Origin: Ricinus communis
Lineage: Eukaryota; Streptophyta; Magnoliopsida; Malpighiales; Euphorbiaceae
Direction of reading: 5' to 3'
Assembly: GCF_019578655.1 (NCBI RefSeq)
Contig: NC_063258.1
Span: forward strand, 2,108,001-2,172,000
DNA length: 64,000 nt
This document shows, in pieces, positions 11,164 to 22,624 of the stretch. Under the pieces are notes generated by a model that did not search any database, was not told where the DNA came from, and saw only the letters and a list, made by a program, of their open reading frames with translations. Position numbers and translations under genes: made by a program. The first letter of the stretch is position 1; every line of letters starts with the position of its first letter.

Positions 11164-13874
11164 TTGATGCCCCGGAAAACTAGGCGAGACCCGGGCTCGA
11201 AAATTTACAACTGATACATTTACTATTACTACCGCGGAGAATCTAAGATTTACCAATTTACATACCAAATCAAATACATCACCCGATGATGAAGGAGTCG
11301 GGTTCGAATAAGAGTCATGGAGAACTAATACCACGAATCAAAATAAGAAAATGAGACACCCGAGAGTGAGCTAAAATCATATATCTAAAACAGTTTCAAA
11401 CATTTCAATATCACATTCATTTAATTTTAAAAATAATTAATAAATCACGCGAACCATACGTGTCATGTTAAGACATATGTGTCATGCCATGCTTAAACAA
11501 AAATTATTCCACATGCAACGGGACGGAGTACTTCAAGATAACCCTAATCCCAACTCTAACATCTCGATTTATTTCAACACTTATGTCTCAACTAACCTCA
11601 ACTCTAACATCTCAAACCTTTCATTCCAACAGATCGGGCGCCCCAGAGAGCAAAGCTCGACCAGGGACCTTACCTCCATCCGGCCACTTAATCCTCAAAT
11701 TTTAGCCTTTCTGGCTTCTTATCCAATAAGACTGGCGCCCCAGAGAGCATAGTCGACAGGGACCTTACCTCCAGTCTGGTCATTTAAATTTCCAAATAAG
11801 CCAGAGCAATGCTCGACCGGGGACCTTTACTCCGGCAACCACACTCTACTAAGCCCAGAGCGATGCTCGACGGTAGTCCTAATCTTTCTTTCTTAAAATT
11901 TTTACCTCTTTACCCTTTCCCTATCTCTCTCAGATTATATTGGGACACTCATCCAACTCCTATGTTCTACTACCGTCCCATCCTGAGTCATCATGCAATA
12001 TTAAAATTGGTAATAAAGGAAAAATATATTTAAATAGTAATTAAAAGCATCATGCAAATGATAATAATAATAATTAAATGAAAAATTGAAATTGCAAATA
12101 AATATTCACAGTAGCAAATCAAATTTTATGCATGACACGTGCGTAAGGGATATATGACTTTAACTCACAAGTTTGTCGACCTCCTAGCTCTGCTCCGGTG
12201 TCTCGGTAGGAGCGAGCCGAACGAACTGACAATCTAGTCACGGAAAACAATTTATCAAAACGATGAAACAATCGATCATTAATCCTAGGTCTAGACTCCT
12301 AGGACTGACTGTCTAAGAATCTCGACTCGGGAGAATTCTACCGAAAATCCGGCAGAACCTCCCTTACAACACGAACATTACCCCCCGTTAAAACGGGTCC
12401 AGGACCTGCCAGAAAAACACTCCAAATATCCAACAATTTAAACAACGGGAGTCGGGTCCCCAAACTTTACTATTTCCCGACTCCGCCACACAGCACAAAA
12501 TACGAGGCAAGCAAACTGACAGACAATTATTTATGACTCACAAATATCATCAAATACTCAATATAAACCATTAGACACAATTAAACCAAGAATTCCAAAA
12601 TTAACGGGCCAAAGATAATTACCGAGACGCTCGATCGCTCGATCGACTCGCCTCCGGCCGCCGGAGTCCGATCGACGATCCGAACACACCATCGGACTCA
12701 CAACAACGCTACCGATGACGATCCCTCGCCCGATTTTCCGATCCGACACCCGATCATCCGGAGAGATTTACGAACGATCACGACTGGTCGATTTGCAAAC
12801 GAAGCCCGATCGCCACGAAACCGGGCCATCGCGAAGCTTGAGAGGAGAGTCGGGATATGTCCTCCGATCATCCATCCTCCGGCCGGAGCTCGCCGAAAAA
12901 GCCCAAAAATGCCTACCGCCACCATTATCTCTCTCCACCGGATCTTCCGTCTCCCGGCCACCACAGCGCCGCCACGCTAAAAGAAAGCTCTCACCGAGAG
13001 GAGCCGATCGCCACCTAACTCGGCCTCCAACAACGCCGGAACGGCCGGAACACGCTTGGCCGCCACACGGCGATTCTCGCCTCACGCTACTGAGTCTGCT
13101 GCCGTCAGCACACAACAAGACGCTCCGCCCGAGTTTGCCACCGCGCCCGCCGCCGCCTTCCTCCCTTCTTCTTCTGGCCATCGCCTCTCTCTCTCCGATC
13201 TCCTTTCTCTCTCCCCGATTCCATTTCTTTCAATATCGACATTAGGCCCCCGAACTTTTCCTTATTACAATTTAGTCCCTCAACTTTCTTAATTACTTAC
13301 AATTTCATCCTGCATAATTCCAATTTGACCCCCAAACTTCTTTTTAGCCTTTCAATTAAGCCCTTAACTATTTAATTTGGGCCAAATCCGAATTATTGAA
13401 AATACACAATTACAAAAATACCCCTGACCGACATATTTATTTACAAAAATACCAAGCTCACAAATTTCCATTAAAACCCCATAAAAATAACATTATACTT
13501 TCAATCCTTATTCCAAAATAAATTTCCAATTTAGTCCTAACACACAATTAAATTAAATAATCAATTTTCCCAAAATTCTTTTATAAACACATCCTTTACA
13601 ATTCTACCATAATTTTCCAATATATAATTTTACTTATATAAATATGCATTTGGAAAAATTTTGAGTAACCAAAATATAATCATTTCTCAAATAATTTACT
13701 TGAATAATTTCTTAAAATTTCAAACTAATTGGGTATAGAAAATAACTCATTTATTTGATTAATATTAAATTTTTCATTAAATCATTTCAAATTAAACCCA
13801 ATAAAAATAAAGCTAAAATTAACTTAAATAAAAAACTCATTATTAAATATATAAAAAAAATTCCGGGTGTTACA
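11164..13874 (-). mobile_element. Large solo LTR, minus orientation
   Basis: On the minus strand it starts TGTAACACCCGGAA at 13874. It aligns, diverged, with the plus-oriented LTR at 8950: a C-rich/GC-rich segment (12600-13230), the GGCAGGTCCTGGACCCGTTTTAA block, CTAGGAGTCTAGACCTAGG, TTGTGAGTTAAAGTCATAT, and the GGTCCCTGGTCGAGC repeats. The far end is proposed at 11164 because AATAC (11159-11163) and AGTAC (13875-13879) could be a target duplication; this end is uncertain. The GC-rich part opens several overlapping Pro/Arg/Ser-rich frames on both strands that I do not regard as genes. Confidence 0.5.
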
Positions 13875-13989
13875 AGTACTGTCAAATTGTTGTGACTTTT
13901 CTGGTCTATAATAAACGTGGGATGTTTTAAGATCAAATAGATTTAATTAAGGCATGTCAGTCATGAATTATGATATTTCATTAGCTTTT

Positions 13990-14095
13990 TATTTGAGTTA
14001 TTGATCGGCAAGGCTTACTACGGGATTCGGTAGCCTTAAACCTACCCATTCTCTAGGTGCCAGTCATGGGCCCACAGAACGGGTCGTGACACTAA
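13990..14095 (-). repeat. Fragment of the large-LTR 3' end
   Basis: GGCTTACTACGGG..GGTAGCCTTAAACCTACCC..GGTCGTGAC is the reverse complement of the last about 100 bases of the 8950-11080 LTR (10995-11080). It is a third, truncated member of the family. Confidence 0.55.
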
Positions 14096-14101
14096 CGACC
14101 A

Positions 14102-14621
14102 TAAACACTTGGTGAAAATTGCACTTTAGTCCTCGAATGGGTTAGTTACTAATGTAGTTTCCAAAAGAAATCTAAAAGGTCAACTGGAATCCAAAGGCGG
14201 GAACTTTTAAAAAATTATCATTTTGGTCCCTAGACTACTAAAATTATATTTTAGTCTCCGAGTGGGCCTTATAAATATAACTTCCACAAGACATCAATTG
14301 ATTCAGATTGCACCCCGAAGTGGGCATGCTTTCCAAATCGACAAGTGTAGTTCCCAAACCACAAGGGTAGTCCTTCAATCAAGCAAGCAGAGTCCTTAAA
14401 ACTAAAGCAGGCAAAGTCCTCAAGTTTCAAAAGCAGGCGAAGTTCTGAAAACTCAAGTGGGCGTGGCCCCCACATCAGATCAAATTTTCTCAATTCGAGC
14501 TTAGGGGCATGGCTTTTACAACTCATCAAGCTACCCTTTTTGTTGTATTCTTGATGTTATGATTTGTCTCAATATATTTAATCACACGAATGCTTATAAA
14601 TTGGAACAAACCGAGGACAAC
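14102..14621 (+). other. Family R flanking/internal sequence
   Basis: Holds about five units of an approximately 25-base sequence (AAGTGGGC/AAAGCAGGC..AGT(C/T)C) and ends AATTGGAACAAACCGAGGACAAC just before the LTR start. The same block in reverse complement occurs at 27997-28640, so it belongs to the family R element next to its LTR. No coding frame. Confidence 0.45.
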
Positions 14622-15040
14622 TGTCAGCACCTATTTTCTAGATCCAGATATCGAGGGAATTACGGAAAACATTATCATGAAAGTTACTGTCTTTCTCAAG
14701 TTTCGGGAGACTGCGGACATGCGAATCTAAGATAGGACTGAGAATAATTAAATTAAAATCACTTCTCTATAATCAATTTGAATTTAATTATCAGGAAAAA
14801 TTAATTTTAAGGCGTAAAATGTCCGTATCAGCTAGTTCAAGGCCCAAATTGCCATAATTTCCTAAACCTTTTAGCCCTCAAAGCCAATCAACTATATGTA
14901 CAGTCGAGTCGGTGCTACACAGTGCCGATTGGCTATTTTTCATGATTCGACATTGTTTTCCATGTACCTTTTACATTAGAATGCCTAAAAATATATAAAA
15001 AAAAAATTCTAGAAGATTTTTGTGACAATTATTCGCAGTT
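14622..15040 (+). mobile_element. Family R LTR, plus-oriented partial copy
   Basis: Starts TGTCAGCACCTATTTTCTAGATCC at 14622, matching the reverse complement of 1738 and 27996, and continues through the CGGGAGAC block and a GAGTCGGTGC..GCCGATTGGCT motif cluster at 14878-14935. It is lost after about 15040. Confidence 0.5.
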
Positions 15041-15069
15041 TGTTATGAACTTTTATATAAATAAATTGG

Positions 15070-15290
15070 ATAAATACGACACTCGAACTTATTAATATGT
15101 TAAAGACTACAGAGGGCACCATAAAGAAGCAAAAGGGAGTTGTTTTAATGGTAGAACTTTCTAAGACTGCTAAGAGTAAGTCTAAGAAGAAAAAAGGGAA
15201 AGAAAGCCTTAAAGGCTATTGGAAGTGTCAATGAGGATAAAGAAAAGTTTCACCATTGTGAGAAGGAAGAATATTAGAGATGTTCAAGAT
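15070..15290 (+). pseudogene. Ty1/copia Gag C-terminal relic
   Basis: One frame reads ..EGTIKKQKGVVLMVELSKTA then a Lys/Ser-rich run and ..KFHHCEKEEY. In intact plant copia Gags this linker leads into a CX2CX4HX4C zinc knuckle; here it appears as F-H-H-C with the following Gly changed and a stop soon after. About 60 residues remain. No integrase or reverse transcriptase could be read to the right. Confidence 0.5.
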
Positions 15291-15512
15291 ATATCTTTTA
15301 CCAAAGATATGTGCCATAAACACTCATTGAGAAAGAGGTCATTAATAAAAAGATTTATGCGAAAGCATAATATTTTATTATGTACATATGTCATGTTATG
15401 TACTAGAATTTATGGTTATTCTAGATGTTGATCGTGAATCACATAGAATAAACTCATAAGATAGATTCATTTCATTTTTAAAGGAAGCATGACTTTTGGA
15501 AAGAGTTCTAAA

Positions 15513-15793
15513 TAGGGTGGTCTATATCATGCGAGTTATAGCAGTCCTAGGGAATTTGTTCGGTGTTTCAGAGTTGTAATCTTCCTATTAATTATTGTGA
15601 CAGCTTTTATAGGATACGTACTACCTTGGGGTCAGATGAGCTTTTGGGGAGCTACAGTAATTACAAGCTTAGCTAGCGCCATACCTGTAGTAGGAGATAC
15701 CATAGTGACTTGGCTTTTGGGTGGTTTCTCCATGGACAATGCCACCTTAAGTCATTTTTTTAGTCTTCATCATTTACTCCCCTTTATTTTAGT
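15513..15793 (+). pseudogene. cob: Mitochondrial cytochrome b (cob) fragment, NUMT
   Basis: About 280 bases encode a central piece of apocytochrome b, the haem-carrying subunit of respiratory complex III. The plus frame reads [15 protein letters not shown].. then ..[18 protein letters not shown] and ..[27 protein letters not shown] and SLHHLLPF are near-invariant cytochrome b motifs. Upstream and downstream sequence has no cob homology, so it has no start, no haem-ligand set and no C-terminal helices. A Trp-to-Leu change (TWLLGG) and a few other substitutions show nuclear decay. It sits between a copia Gag relic and copia-type 3' sequence, so it is a nuclear insertion and not an active gene. 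Confidence 0.9.
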
Positions 15794-17161
15794 AATCTTT
15801 AATATTCTTTTCAAGAATAAGGTGTGGTTCTTAAGTTTATTGATCCAAAGACTTAGATAGACAATATAGCCATTTTCAAAAAACTAAGGTCTCATCTGCG
15901 ATATAAAATACTGTATTGAAGCATTACCAATAAATGACTTATTAGTAAAATATAAAGACAAAACAAATACCCATTGAGGATAAAAAAGTTGATTCTCTAA
16001 TAAAGCAATTTGACCTAGCAAGAAGATAATCATCTTAAGAAAGAGTTCGATATTAGATACCATGATGATTGGCTTTGATTGTGCTTTATTGCAAGTGAGA
16101 GAATATTATAGTATGCCCTAAAGACAAAGAGTGATTAGATGACCTATGTTAATTTATACATCACAATTGATGGCATATAATTATACTAAATGCATTGTTC
16201 GACTCCAATGGTATGAATAGCCAAATATTATTAAGGAATAATCTAAATAGTTAGAGATGAATACCATGGAATGTAAACACAAATGTTAGAGAAATTATAA
16301 AGTGAGTTTAATGATGAGGTTCTCATATACATATGTTACTAAAAATTTTTCATAGTTGATGTTTGATCAAGAATTAGATATTGATCAAACACTCGAGACT
16401 AACATTACATGTTATCACTTACTTGTGAAATAAGCAATCTATCTTATAAGGTTGAGGAATATGGATTTCAAGATAAGCATATGGGTGCTTGTTACAAGAA
16501 CAAGTTCATTGAACACGACCTTCATGAGTAGTCCATATGAAATTTAACTCAAGTGTTTATGGATAATATTATTATCATAATTATGTAAGACGTAATCCTT
16601 ATACTTGAGATAATAGTGTATTATCTTATATGTGGATTACTATACTTTCATACTATATTATGTTCTCCTATCTATGGAGTACTCAAGGATAGTCATTGGG
16701 TATAGTAAGATCATATGAAGAAAATAAGTTATCAATAAAGAATTTATTGCCCAAGGTAATATGTCATAGGACCTTATCCTTTTGATTCTTGATATGCTTT
16801 AACATGGAAATCCTTAGCCAAAGTTGTATGAATGAAGATTATGAAAAGTGTTTCATAGATCTTATTCAAGATGTTATATGCAATTATCAAGAACAATATG
16901 ATTGATTCAATTATAGAATTGACACTTGCATCCATACTTTATTAATCAATTATGATAAAAGTACAATAAAAAGATTGAATTACATTATAAGATTATTCCC
17001 TGCAAAGGTTGATTAAAGCACTTTAATCAGTCTTATATATTTGGATGGTCATGATGCATTGCTAGATGCCAATCTTGATCTATGAATATGAATTAAGTTA
17101 CATTAGAGAATTAACATTGCATTAAAGAAGTTTAATTCATAATCCATGTTCATTGCCAACA
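15794..17161 (+). other. Copia-type 3' region and possible LTR
   Basis: No gene. Around 16098 GCAAGTGAGAGAATATTATAG resembles the polypurine tract plus LTR start of plant copia elements, and the stretch then runs to ..CATTGCCAACA at 17161, immediately before the next LTR. An LTR of about 16105-17161 is therefore possible, but I found no partner copy in the window. Confidence 0.3.
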
Positions 17162-17895
17162 TGTTAGAAACCTTTTGGGTCATACACAAATAGGCTTTAA
17201 GTGAGGATTAAAATGAGGCTTTAAGCATTAGGCTTAAACTCATATATATTGGGCCTAATTAAAGATTAATTAATTAATAGCTAATAGGCCTGTGATGGGT
17301 TATTATCCATGGATTAGTTATTATATTAATTAAAGTCCATTTGGGATAACAAAGCCCAACTTAAAGTAAGTTAGAATTTTGTAAAATCTAAACCTATAAG
17401 GACTTTGATTAAAGCCCATATATATAGAAAGAGATGCATATATGGCAGAATTGAAAGCAAATAAGGTTGAAGGATGGTGCCACATCTAAGAAGAAAAATA
17501 TTTTCTTGATAAGTATACCTTAGGTGAATCAATCAATAAGATTAATTGATTCATCTCCCTTGCTTGGAACTAGCATTCAATCTCCAATATCTATTCTCAA
17601 TCTTTCAAAAAAGTGGTTTAATAGATCTTTGCTTAGAAACTTATGTGGATCACCAAAAAGGACTGGTCACTTGAGTAACTTTAAAGTGCATAAATCATCC
17701 TTGAAGAATCAAGAATCAACAAATCAAGAAGCACTCCTTAGAATTGGCGACATACTCACTTTATAAGCCTTATGCATCTTTTACTTGTTGTGTGTTATAA
17801 CTATATTAATAAATGAGATCCTTGGTGGGAATTGTGAAAAATTTTTAATTGCTTCCGTTAGGCCTTTCCTTATATTTTAATTTCAATCTCCAACA
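17162..17895 (+). mobile_element. Copia-like LTR inserted in a LINE
   Basis: Starts TGTTAGAAACC and ends TCTCCAACA; 734 bases with a TATATATAGAAAGAG core promoter-like site near 17420 and the pyrimidine-rich tail typical of Ty1/copia LTRs. LINE coding sequence starts six bases after its end. No second copy and no clear target duplication are seen, so it may be a solo LTR or the end of a rearranged element. Confidence 0.45.
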
Positions 17896-17900
17896 CTACC

Positions 17901-17949
17901 TTTGGTCATTTTCTTCCTCAGCATGGCATTAGGTAAGGAGATCCTATTT
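17901..17949 (+). pseudogene. LINE reverse transcriptase, 5' scrap
   Basis: Forty-nine bases read FGHFLPQHGIR*GDPI, the RQGDP motif of L1-type non-LTR reverse transcriptases with the Gln codon changed to a stop. The same reading frame resumes at 22625 on the other side of the copia insertion with SPHLFILCAEGFSS, so the two pieces were once contiguous. Confidence 0.75.
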
Positions 17950-17955
17950 ATGTTT

Positions 17956-19042
17956 TGTCCCTTGATGCACCACCAAGAGGGGGGGGGGATTTAATTTGTG
18001 ATGGAAGGTTAATAGGAAATTAAAAATTCAATCAAAAGATTAGATGGAAGAGAAAGAAAAGCAACACAAATTTATAGTGGTTCAAGTATTAACCCACCCT
18101 ACATCCACTCCCTAACCTACAATTGGGTATTTTACTTTTAATGATCCTTTTACGGATGCAAGATCAAACCCAAGTGTTTCCAAGTTCACCTCTAAACTTA
18201 GTGTTTAAGCTTACACCAAGCCTTATAAGAGTTTTTCTTTCTAGGCTAACTCTCAAACCCTTTTCCATGTGTTTAAGGCTAACACTCAAACCTTTACGAG
18301 TATTTTATGGCTCACACTTAAACCTATGTAAAGAGAATTTTAATATAGAAAAATGAGAAATCACTTTACAAGTATTTGGACAATTAGAAAATTGAACAAC
18401 CATTCTTTAAGAGGGGTATCTATACATATACCAACCTCTTAGAGACGTTACAAATAGCCCATACTTCATTAAATGCAACATAAAGATGATTTAGAAAAAG
18501 TAACTTTTTGCTAGAGAAGCACCCTTATGCTTTGAAAGTGCCTCCGCGCTTTCTGAATATTCTAATGACTTTTAACACGTGGTGTTGGTTTATGAGATGA
18601 TGGCACAATGATTATCAACTTAGCATTTAATGTGAATCCCCCCGTGCTGGAAAAGCACCATCGTGGTTGCTTGAAGCACGACCGCGCTTGAGCTTGCACT
18701 ACTCTCTACCATATTCTGTCTTTCCCCTCAGTGGGAGGCGCCCTTGCGCTCTAGAAGCTCTCTTGCTCTTCATAGGGGGAAGACCTTTTGACTGCTAGGT
18801 ATTAATGTCTGACTAAGAGTTTTCCAGGTGACTTTGAGAAAAGTGACCTTGCGCTTTTGAAAGCGCCCTGGTGCTTTTGTAGCTTCAACAATGCTATTTG
18901 ATTTTCTCTAAGACCTTTGTCCAATGCTTAAGCCATTTTAACACTATAATAAACACTTAAAATATGAAATTAGTACTACTCAATTTCACTGTCAAGATCT
19001 AAATCAAGGGTTTCCAAAGTCATGAAATGACTTAGGCTAACA
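17956..19042 (-). repeat. 3' LTR of the copia derivative
   Basis: Aligns over its length with 21515-22623 (for example ATTAGATGGAAGAGAAA, AATGATCCTTTTAC/GTGG and CATGAAAT(G/A)ACTTAGGCTAACA). A poly-G run at 17981-17991 is shared. Differences by eye are moderate, with several indels. Confidence 0.75.
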
Positions 19043-19056
19043 ATCTTTCCCTTTTT
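19043..19056 (-). promoter_or_regulatory. Polypurine tract of the copia derivative
   Basis: Minus strand reads AAAAAGGGAAAGAT directly before the 3' LTR start TGTTAGCC. Polypurine tracts prime plus-strand DNA synthesis, so position and orientation support minus-strand polarity. Confidence 0.6.
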
Positions 19057-20185
19057 GATTTTGATAATTAAATTGAGAAAAACATATACAAATTATACAT
19101 AGAATACAAAAAGTGCATATGCTCCCCCTTAACTCATGAATAAGTGAAAATTAAAAATTATTTTGAAGATAATCTCTCTCCCTTAATGTTAGAATTAATT
19201 GATTTTTGCACAAATTCATATTCTCTCTCTCTTTTTCAAGATAAAAAAAGGAATATACCACTTGTTGAAAAGGATGGATAAAGGGGTAAAGTAGTGAAAG
19301 GATTAAGGAACAAGCCAATAGTATCATAAGAAAAGAAATTTCACTTATACCACTTGTTGAATATAAGCAACAATAATAAAGAAAAAAGTTAAGTACCAAT
19401 TATTATTATATCTATTTTCTTTCCTTTTATCCACTTCCATTTAGTTGGCGAGAGAAGTAGAGTTGATAATTTTTTTATCTTTATCACTCACTATCCAATT
19501 GATAGCTTTCTTCCTTTTGAAGTGGATTAGAAGTTATCCTACAAGAAGATCAAGAGATGTTCTTCTTTGGTACCCAACTTGGGTCTATAGTGGTTAGTGT
19601 TGGAAGGGTCCTCTAATTTGAGGTGAGCCTTTCTAATATAACAAAACATATTTATATGCCTAAATTTCATGCAATAATGACATTGAACAGTGGATTTGAA
19701 GTCTCTTTTGTTTAGTGGTCTTTTTATTTAGAATTTGGGTCTTACCACATTCCATCTCTATCGTATATACAAAAATATATTTTAAGAGCAAATGTGTACT
19801 TGTTGGCACTCTTATTATATATGAAAGCATGATTAGTCCTTTGAGGCTTATCTCTTGGACTTTGTGGTACCTTCCCTTTTTTCTTGAAAAAAGTTTTTCT
19901 TGAAAAAAGGAGGCCTAGTGTGTGCTTTAACCTCCTTTGGTACAACCTCCATAGTTGATATTTGAGGTGTAAAGATTTTAACAAAAGGGGAGTAAATGGA
20001 GATGATAATTATAAATATCCATTGAAGCCTAGACCATATTTAATAAGAGGAGGTTTTTGGGATACAATAAGTGTATCCAAAGCTTTCTTTTCCTTGTGAA
20101 ACTTTAAAATAAAAATTCTCAACTCCTCTACTTTATTTTTCAAATTATTATTTTCTTTATGCAATTCATTAAGTTAGGTGGTTTT
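19057..20185 (-). other. Non-coding interior of the copia derivative
   Basis: No conserved pol motif in any frame. Short open frames here are A/T-rich chance frames. Confidence 0.5.
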
Positions 20186-21453
20186 TTAAGAGACTTCATT
20201 TATAAAGTCTTTTAGCTCCAAATTTGAAGCAGTAAGATTTGAAAGTTGTTTTTCTAATTCTTTAAAATCATTTTCAAGTTTCAAATTCTTTTCTTTATCA
20301 AACTTTATTTTAGAATGATACTTTTCACATTTTAAAATTATGGATTCTAAGAGTTCAATATCAATCATCTCATGCATATTATGACCACAACTATTATCAC
20401 AAGTATGAGATGAAGAACATACCTCATTGAAGTCAAACTCCACGGCCATAAAGCAAAAGTTGCCAACTTCTTTTTCATCTTCTTCACTTAAGGAACTATC
20501 ATCTCATGTTGCTTTGTATGCTTTCTTTTTCTCATTATTCTTGTTCTTGCTTTTATAGTAATCAGCCTTGTCATGGCCTTGCTTGCCACACCCATTTTTC
20601 CACTCGAGCTTGAAGAGATTTCTTGAAAGGTCTTTTGTCTTATTTTTTTTTTCTTGATGATTTTCTTGACCCTTCTAGAAAGCATGACAAGTTTCTCATT
20701 CACATCATCATTTCATTCGAAAGCACTTGAGCTTTCACTTTCTTGATGATGCCTAGTTGAGCTCTTGAGGGAAAAGGAATTTTTTTTGCCTTCTCTTTCT
20801 TTTTCTTGCTCTTCCTCCTTGAGAGCCATCTCATGGGTGAGGAACTTACTAATGAGTTCATCTACTGAGATTTTACCCAAGTCCTCATTGGCCTCTTCAA
20901 TACTTGCAACCCTCGAGCCATAGTCCTTAAGAGAGAGTGCCTTAAGAATTTTATTGTTGATGTCAATTCACTCATAATGCTTCCTCGATTTCCTCAAGTT
21001 GTTGATGATGGTTAGAAGCCAGTTTTTCATATCAGTGGCACTATCATTAGACTTCATTTTGAAAAGCTCATGTTCAGTTATGAGCAATTGAACTTTCTTG
21101 GACCTTACTTACTTGGTCCCTTCATGGTAATTTTCCAAGGTCTTCCAAATTTTGAAGGCAGTGGGAAGATGTTGAACTTTTTCACATTCTTCTCTTAATA
21201 GAGAGCTTAAGAGAATGATTGTTGCTCTTTTGTTTTTCCCATTGGCTCTTTTATGAGCCTCAACCCATTCATCTCTATCAAGAGGAAATTCTACACCATC
21301 TTCTTTCTTTGTCAAGGGCTTCTAATCCTTCCAGACCCAATCCCAAATATCCATTACATCACTATCCAAATATATTTCCATCTTGTACTTCCAATGTACA
21401 TAATCTAACCCATCGAGGAACGGTCTAAGGTGGTGAACTTCTTCATTGGTCAT
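20186..21453 (-). pseudogene. Copia Gag (UBN2/DUF4219 type), broken
   Basis: Structural protein of the copia derivative. The start at 21453 gives MTNEEVHHLRPFLDGLDYVHW, the DUF4219-type N-terminus (..F-x-G-x-N/D-Y-x-x-W). The UBN2 part follows (..ATIILLSSLLREECEKVQHLPTAFK..), then a charged Lys/Glu-rich segment, a degenerate C-K-x-x-H-D-K-A-D zinc-knuckle region near 20570 and a C-terminal coiled coil (20186-20290, ..LKLENDFKELEKQLSNL..). At least four stops and frame changes break it. The long coiled coil after the knuckle is frequent in large plant copia Gags. Confidence 0.65.
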
Positions 21454-21496
21454 CTTGATCTTTAACTCTTGCACTTAAGCTTGATGAAGAGTACAC

Positions 21497-21507
21497 GGCT
21501 CTAATAC
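21497..21507 (-). promoter_or_regulatory. Primer-binding site, initiator tRNA-Met type
   Basis: Minus strand reads GTATTAGAGCC shortly after the 5' LTR end, against the usual plant TGGTATCAGAGCC. One C-to-T change and a short offset; identification rests on position and match. Confidence 0.55.
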
Positions 21508-21514
21508 TGCTTAT

Positions 21515-22623
21515 TGTCCCTTGATGCACTAGGGGGGGGGAGTGTTGAATTGGTGTGCGGAAAGTTAATGGAAAATTAAAAACTCAATCAAAAGATTAGA
21601 TGGAAGAGAAAAAAATCTACACAGATTTATAGTGCTTCGGGTATTAACCAACCCTACATCTACTTTCCAATCTGTAATTGGGTATTTCACTATCAATGAT
21701 CCTTTTGTGGGTGCAAGATCAAACTCAAGTATTTTCAAGCTTATGCTCAAACTTTTCCCTAAGATTTTCCCCAAGCTCACCCTTAAACTTAATGTTTAGG
21801 CTCACACCAAACCTTACAAGAGTTTTTCTTCCTAGAATAACTCTCAAACCCTTTCCCTACAAGTGTTCTATGGCTCACACTTAAACCTATACAAAGAGAA
21901 TTTAATGTAGCAAGATGAGAAATCACTTTGCAAGAGTTCGTACACTTAGAAAATTAAATAACCATTATCTAAGTCTTTAAGAGGGGTATTTATACACATA
22001 CTAACATTTTAGAGATGTTAAAAGTAGCCCACACTTCATTAAATGCAAATTAAAGATGATTTGGCAAAAGTAACTTTGTACTAGAGAAGCACCCTCACGC
22101 TTTCTTATTATAGTCATTGGAATTCCAATGGCTCTTGACACGTATTATAGCTTTATAGGATGGCGGCACAATGGTGAATAACTTAGCATTTAATGCGAAT
22201 GTCAATCCCACGGTGGAGAAGCGCCCTAGCGGTTACTTGAAGCATGCTTAGAAGCGCGACTGCACTTGAGCCTGCGTTACTCTCTGCCATATTCTATATT
22301 TCTTTTCAATAGGAAGCGCCCTCGCGCTTCACAAGGAGAAGACTCTTTGACTGCCAGGTGTCAATTTCTGACTGGGAGGCTTTTAGATGACTTTGAGAAA
22401 GATACCCCCGCACTTTCAAAAGCATCCTCACGCTTTGGAAAGTGTCCTGGGGCTTTTGTAGCTTCAACAATGCTATTTGATTTTCTCTAAGACCTTTTAT
22501 CCAATGCTTAAGCCACTTTAACACTATATAATAGATACTCAAAATAAGAAATTACTACTACTCAATTAGATTGTTAAGATCAAAATCAAAAAAATTTAAG
22601 TCATGAAATAACTTAGGCTAACA
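21515..22623 (-). repeat. 5' LTR of the copia derivative
   Basis: Partner of 17956-19042. On the minus strand it starts TGTTAGCCTAAGTTATTTC and ends CATCAAGGGACA. It contains the shared poly-G run (21532-21540). Confidence 0.75.
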
Positions 22624-22624
22624 T

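Larger units (their letters stand above)
17956..22623 (-). mobile_element. Non-autonomous Ty1/copia element with two LTRs
   Basis: 4.67 kb element on the minus strand: 5' LTR 21515-22623, primer site 21497-21507, gag 20186-21453, non-coding 19057-20185, polypurine tract 19043-19056, 3' LTR 17956-19042. Both LTRs have TGTTAGCC..GGGACA ends and are about 1.1 kb. There is no protease, integrase, reverse transcriptase or RNase H, so it is a large retrotransposon derivative that must use enzymes from elsewhere. It interrupts a LINE at its GDP motif. No perfect target duplication is visible at these ends. Confidence 0.75.

Noticed and set aside
12558..13292. Overlapping Pro/Ser/Arg-rich frames up to 176 codons
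   Set aside because: Compositional frames in the GC-rich part of the minus-oriented LTR; open on both strands at once, no domain, not conserved with the 8950 LTR.
8950..13874. One giant Mutator-like element with long terminal inverted repeats
   Set aside because: Each arm has its own TG..CA-type end and possible 5-base flanks, and an LTR-like structure; no transposase and no 9-base duplication.
15597..15860. Possible functional cytochrome b gene
   Set aside because: Only a central fragment, with retroelement sequence on both sides and substitutions at conserved residues.
17524..17766. 80-codon frame
   Set aside because: Lies within a copia-type LTR; no motif.
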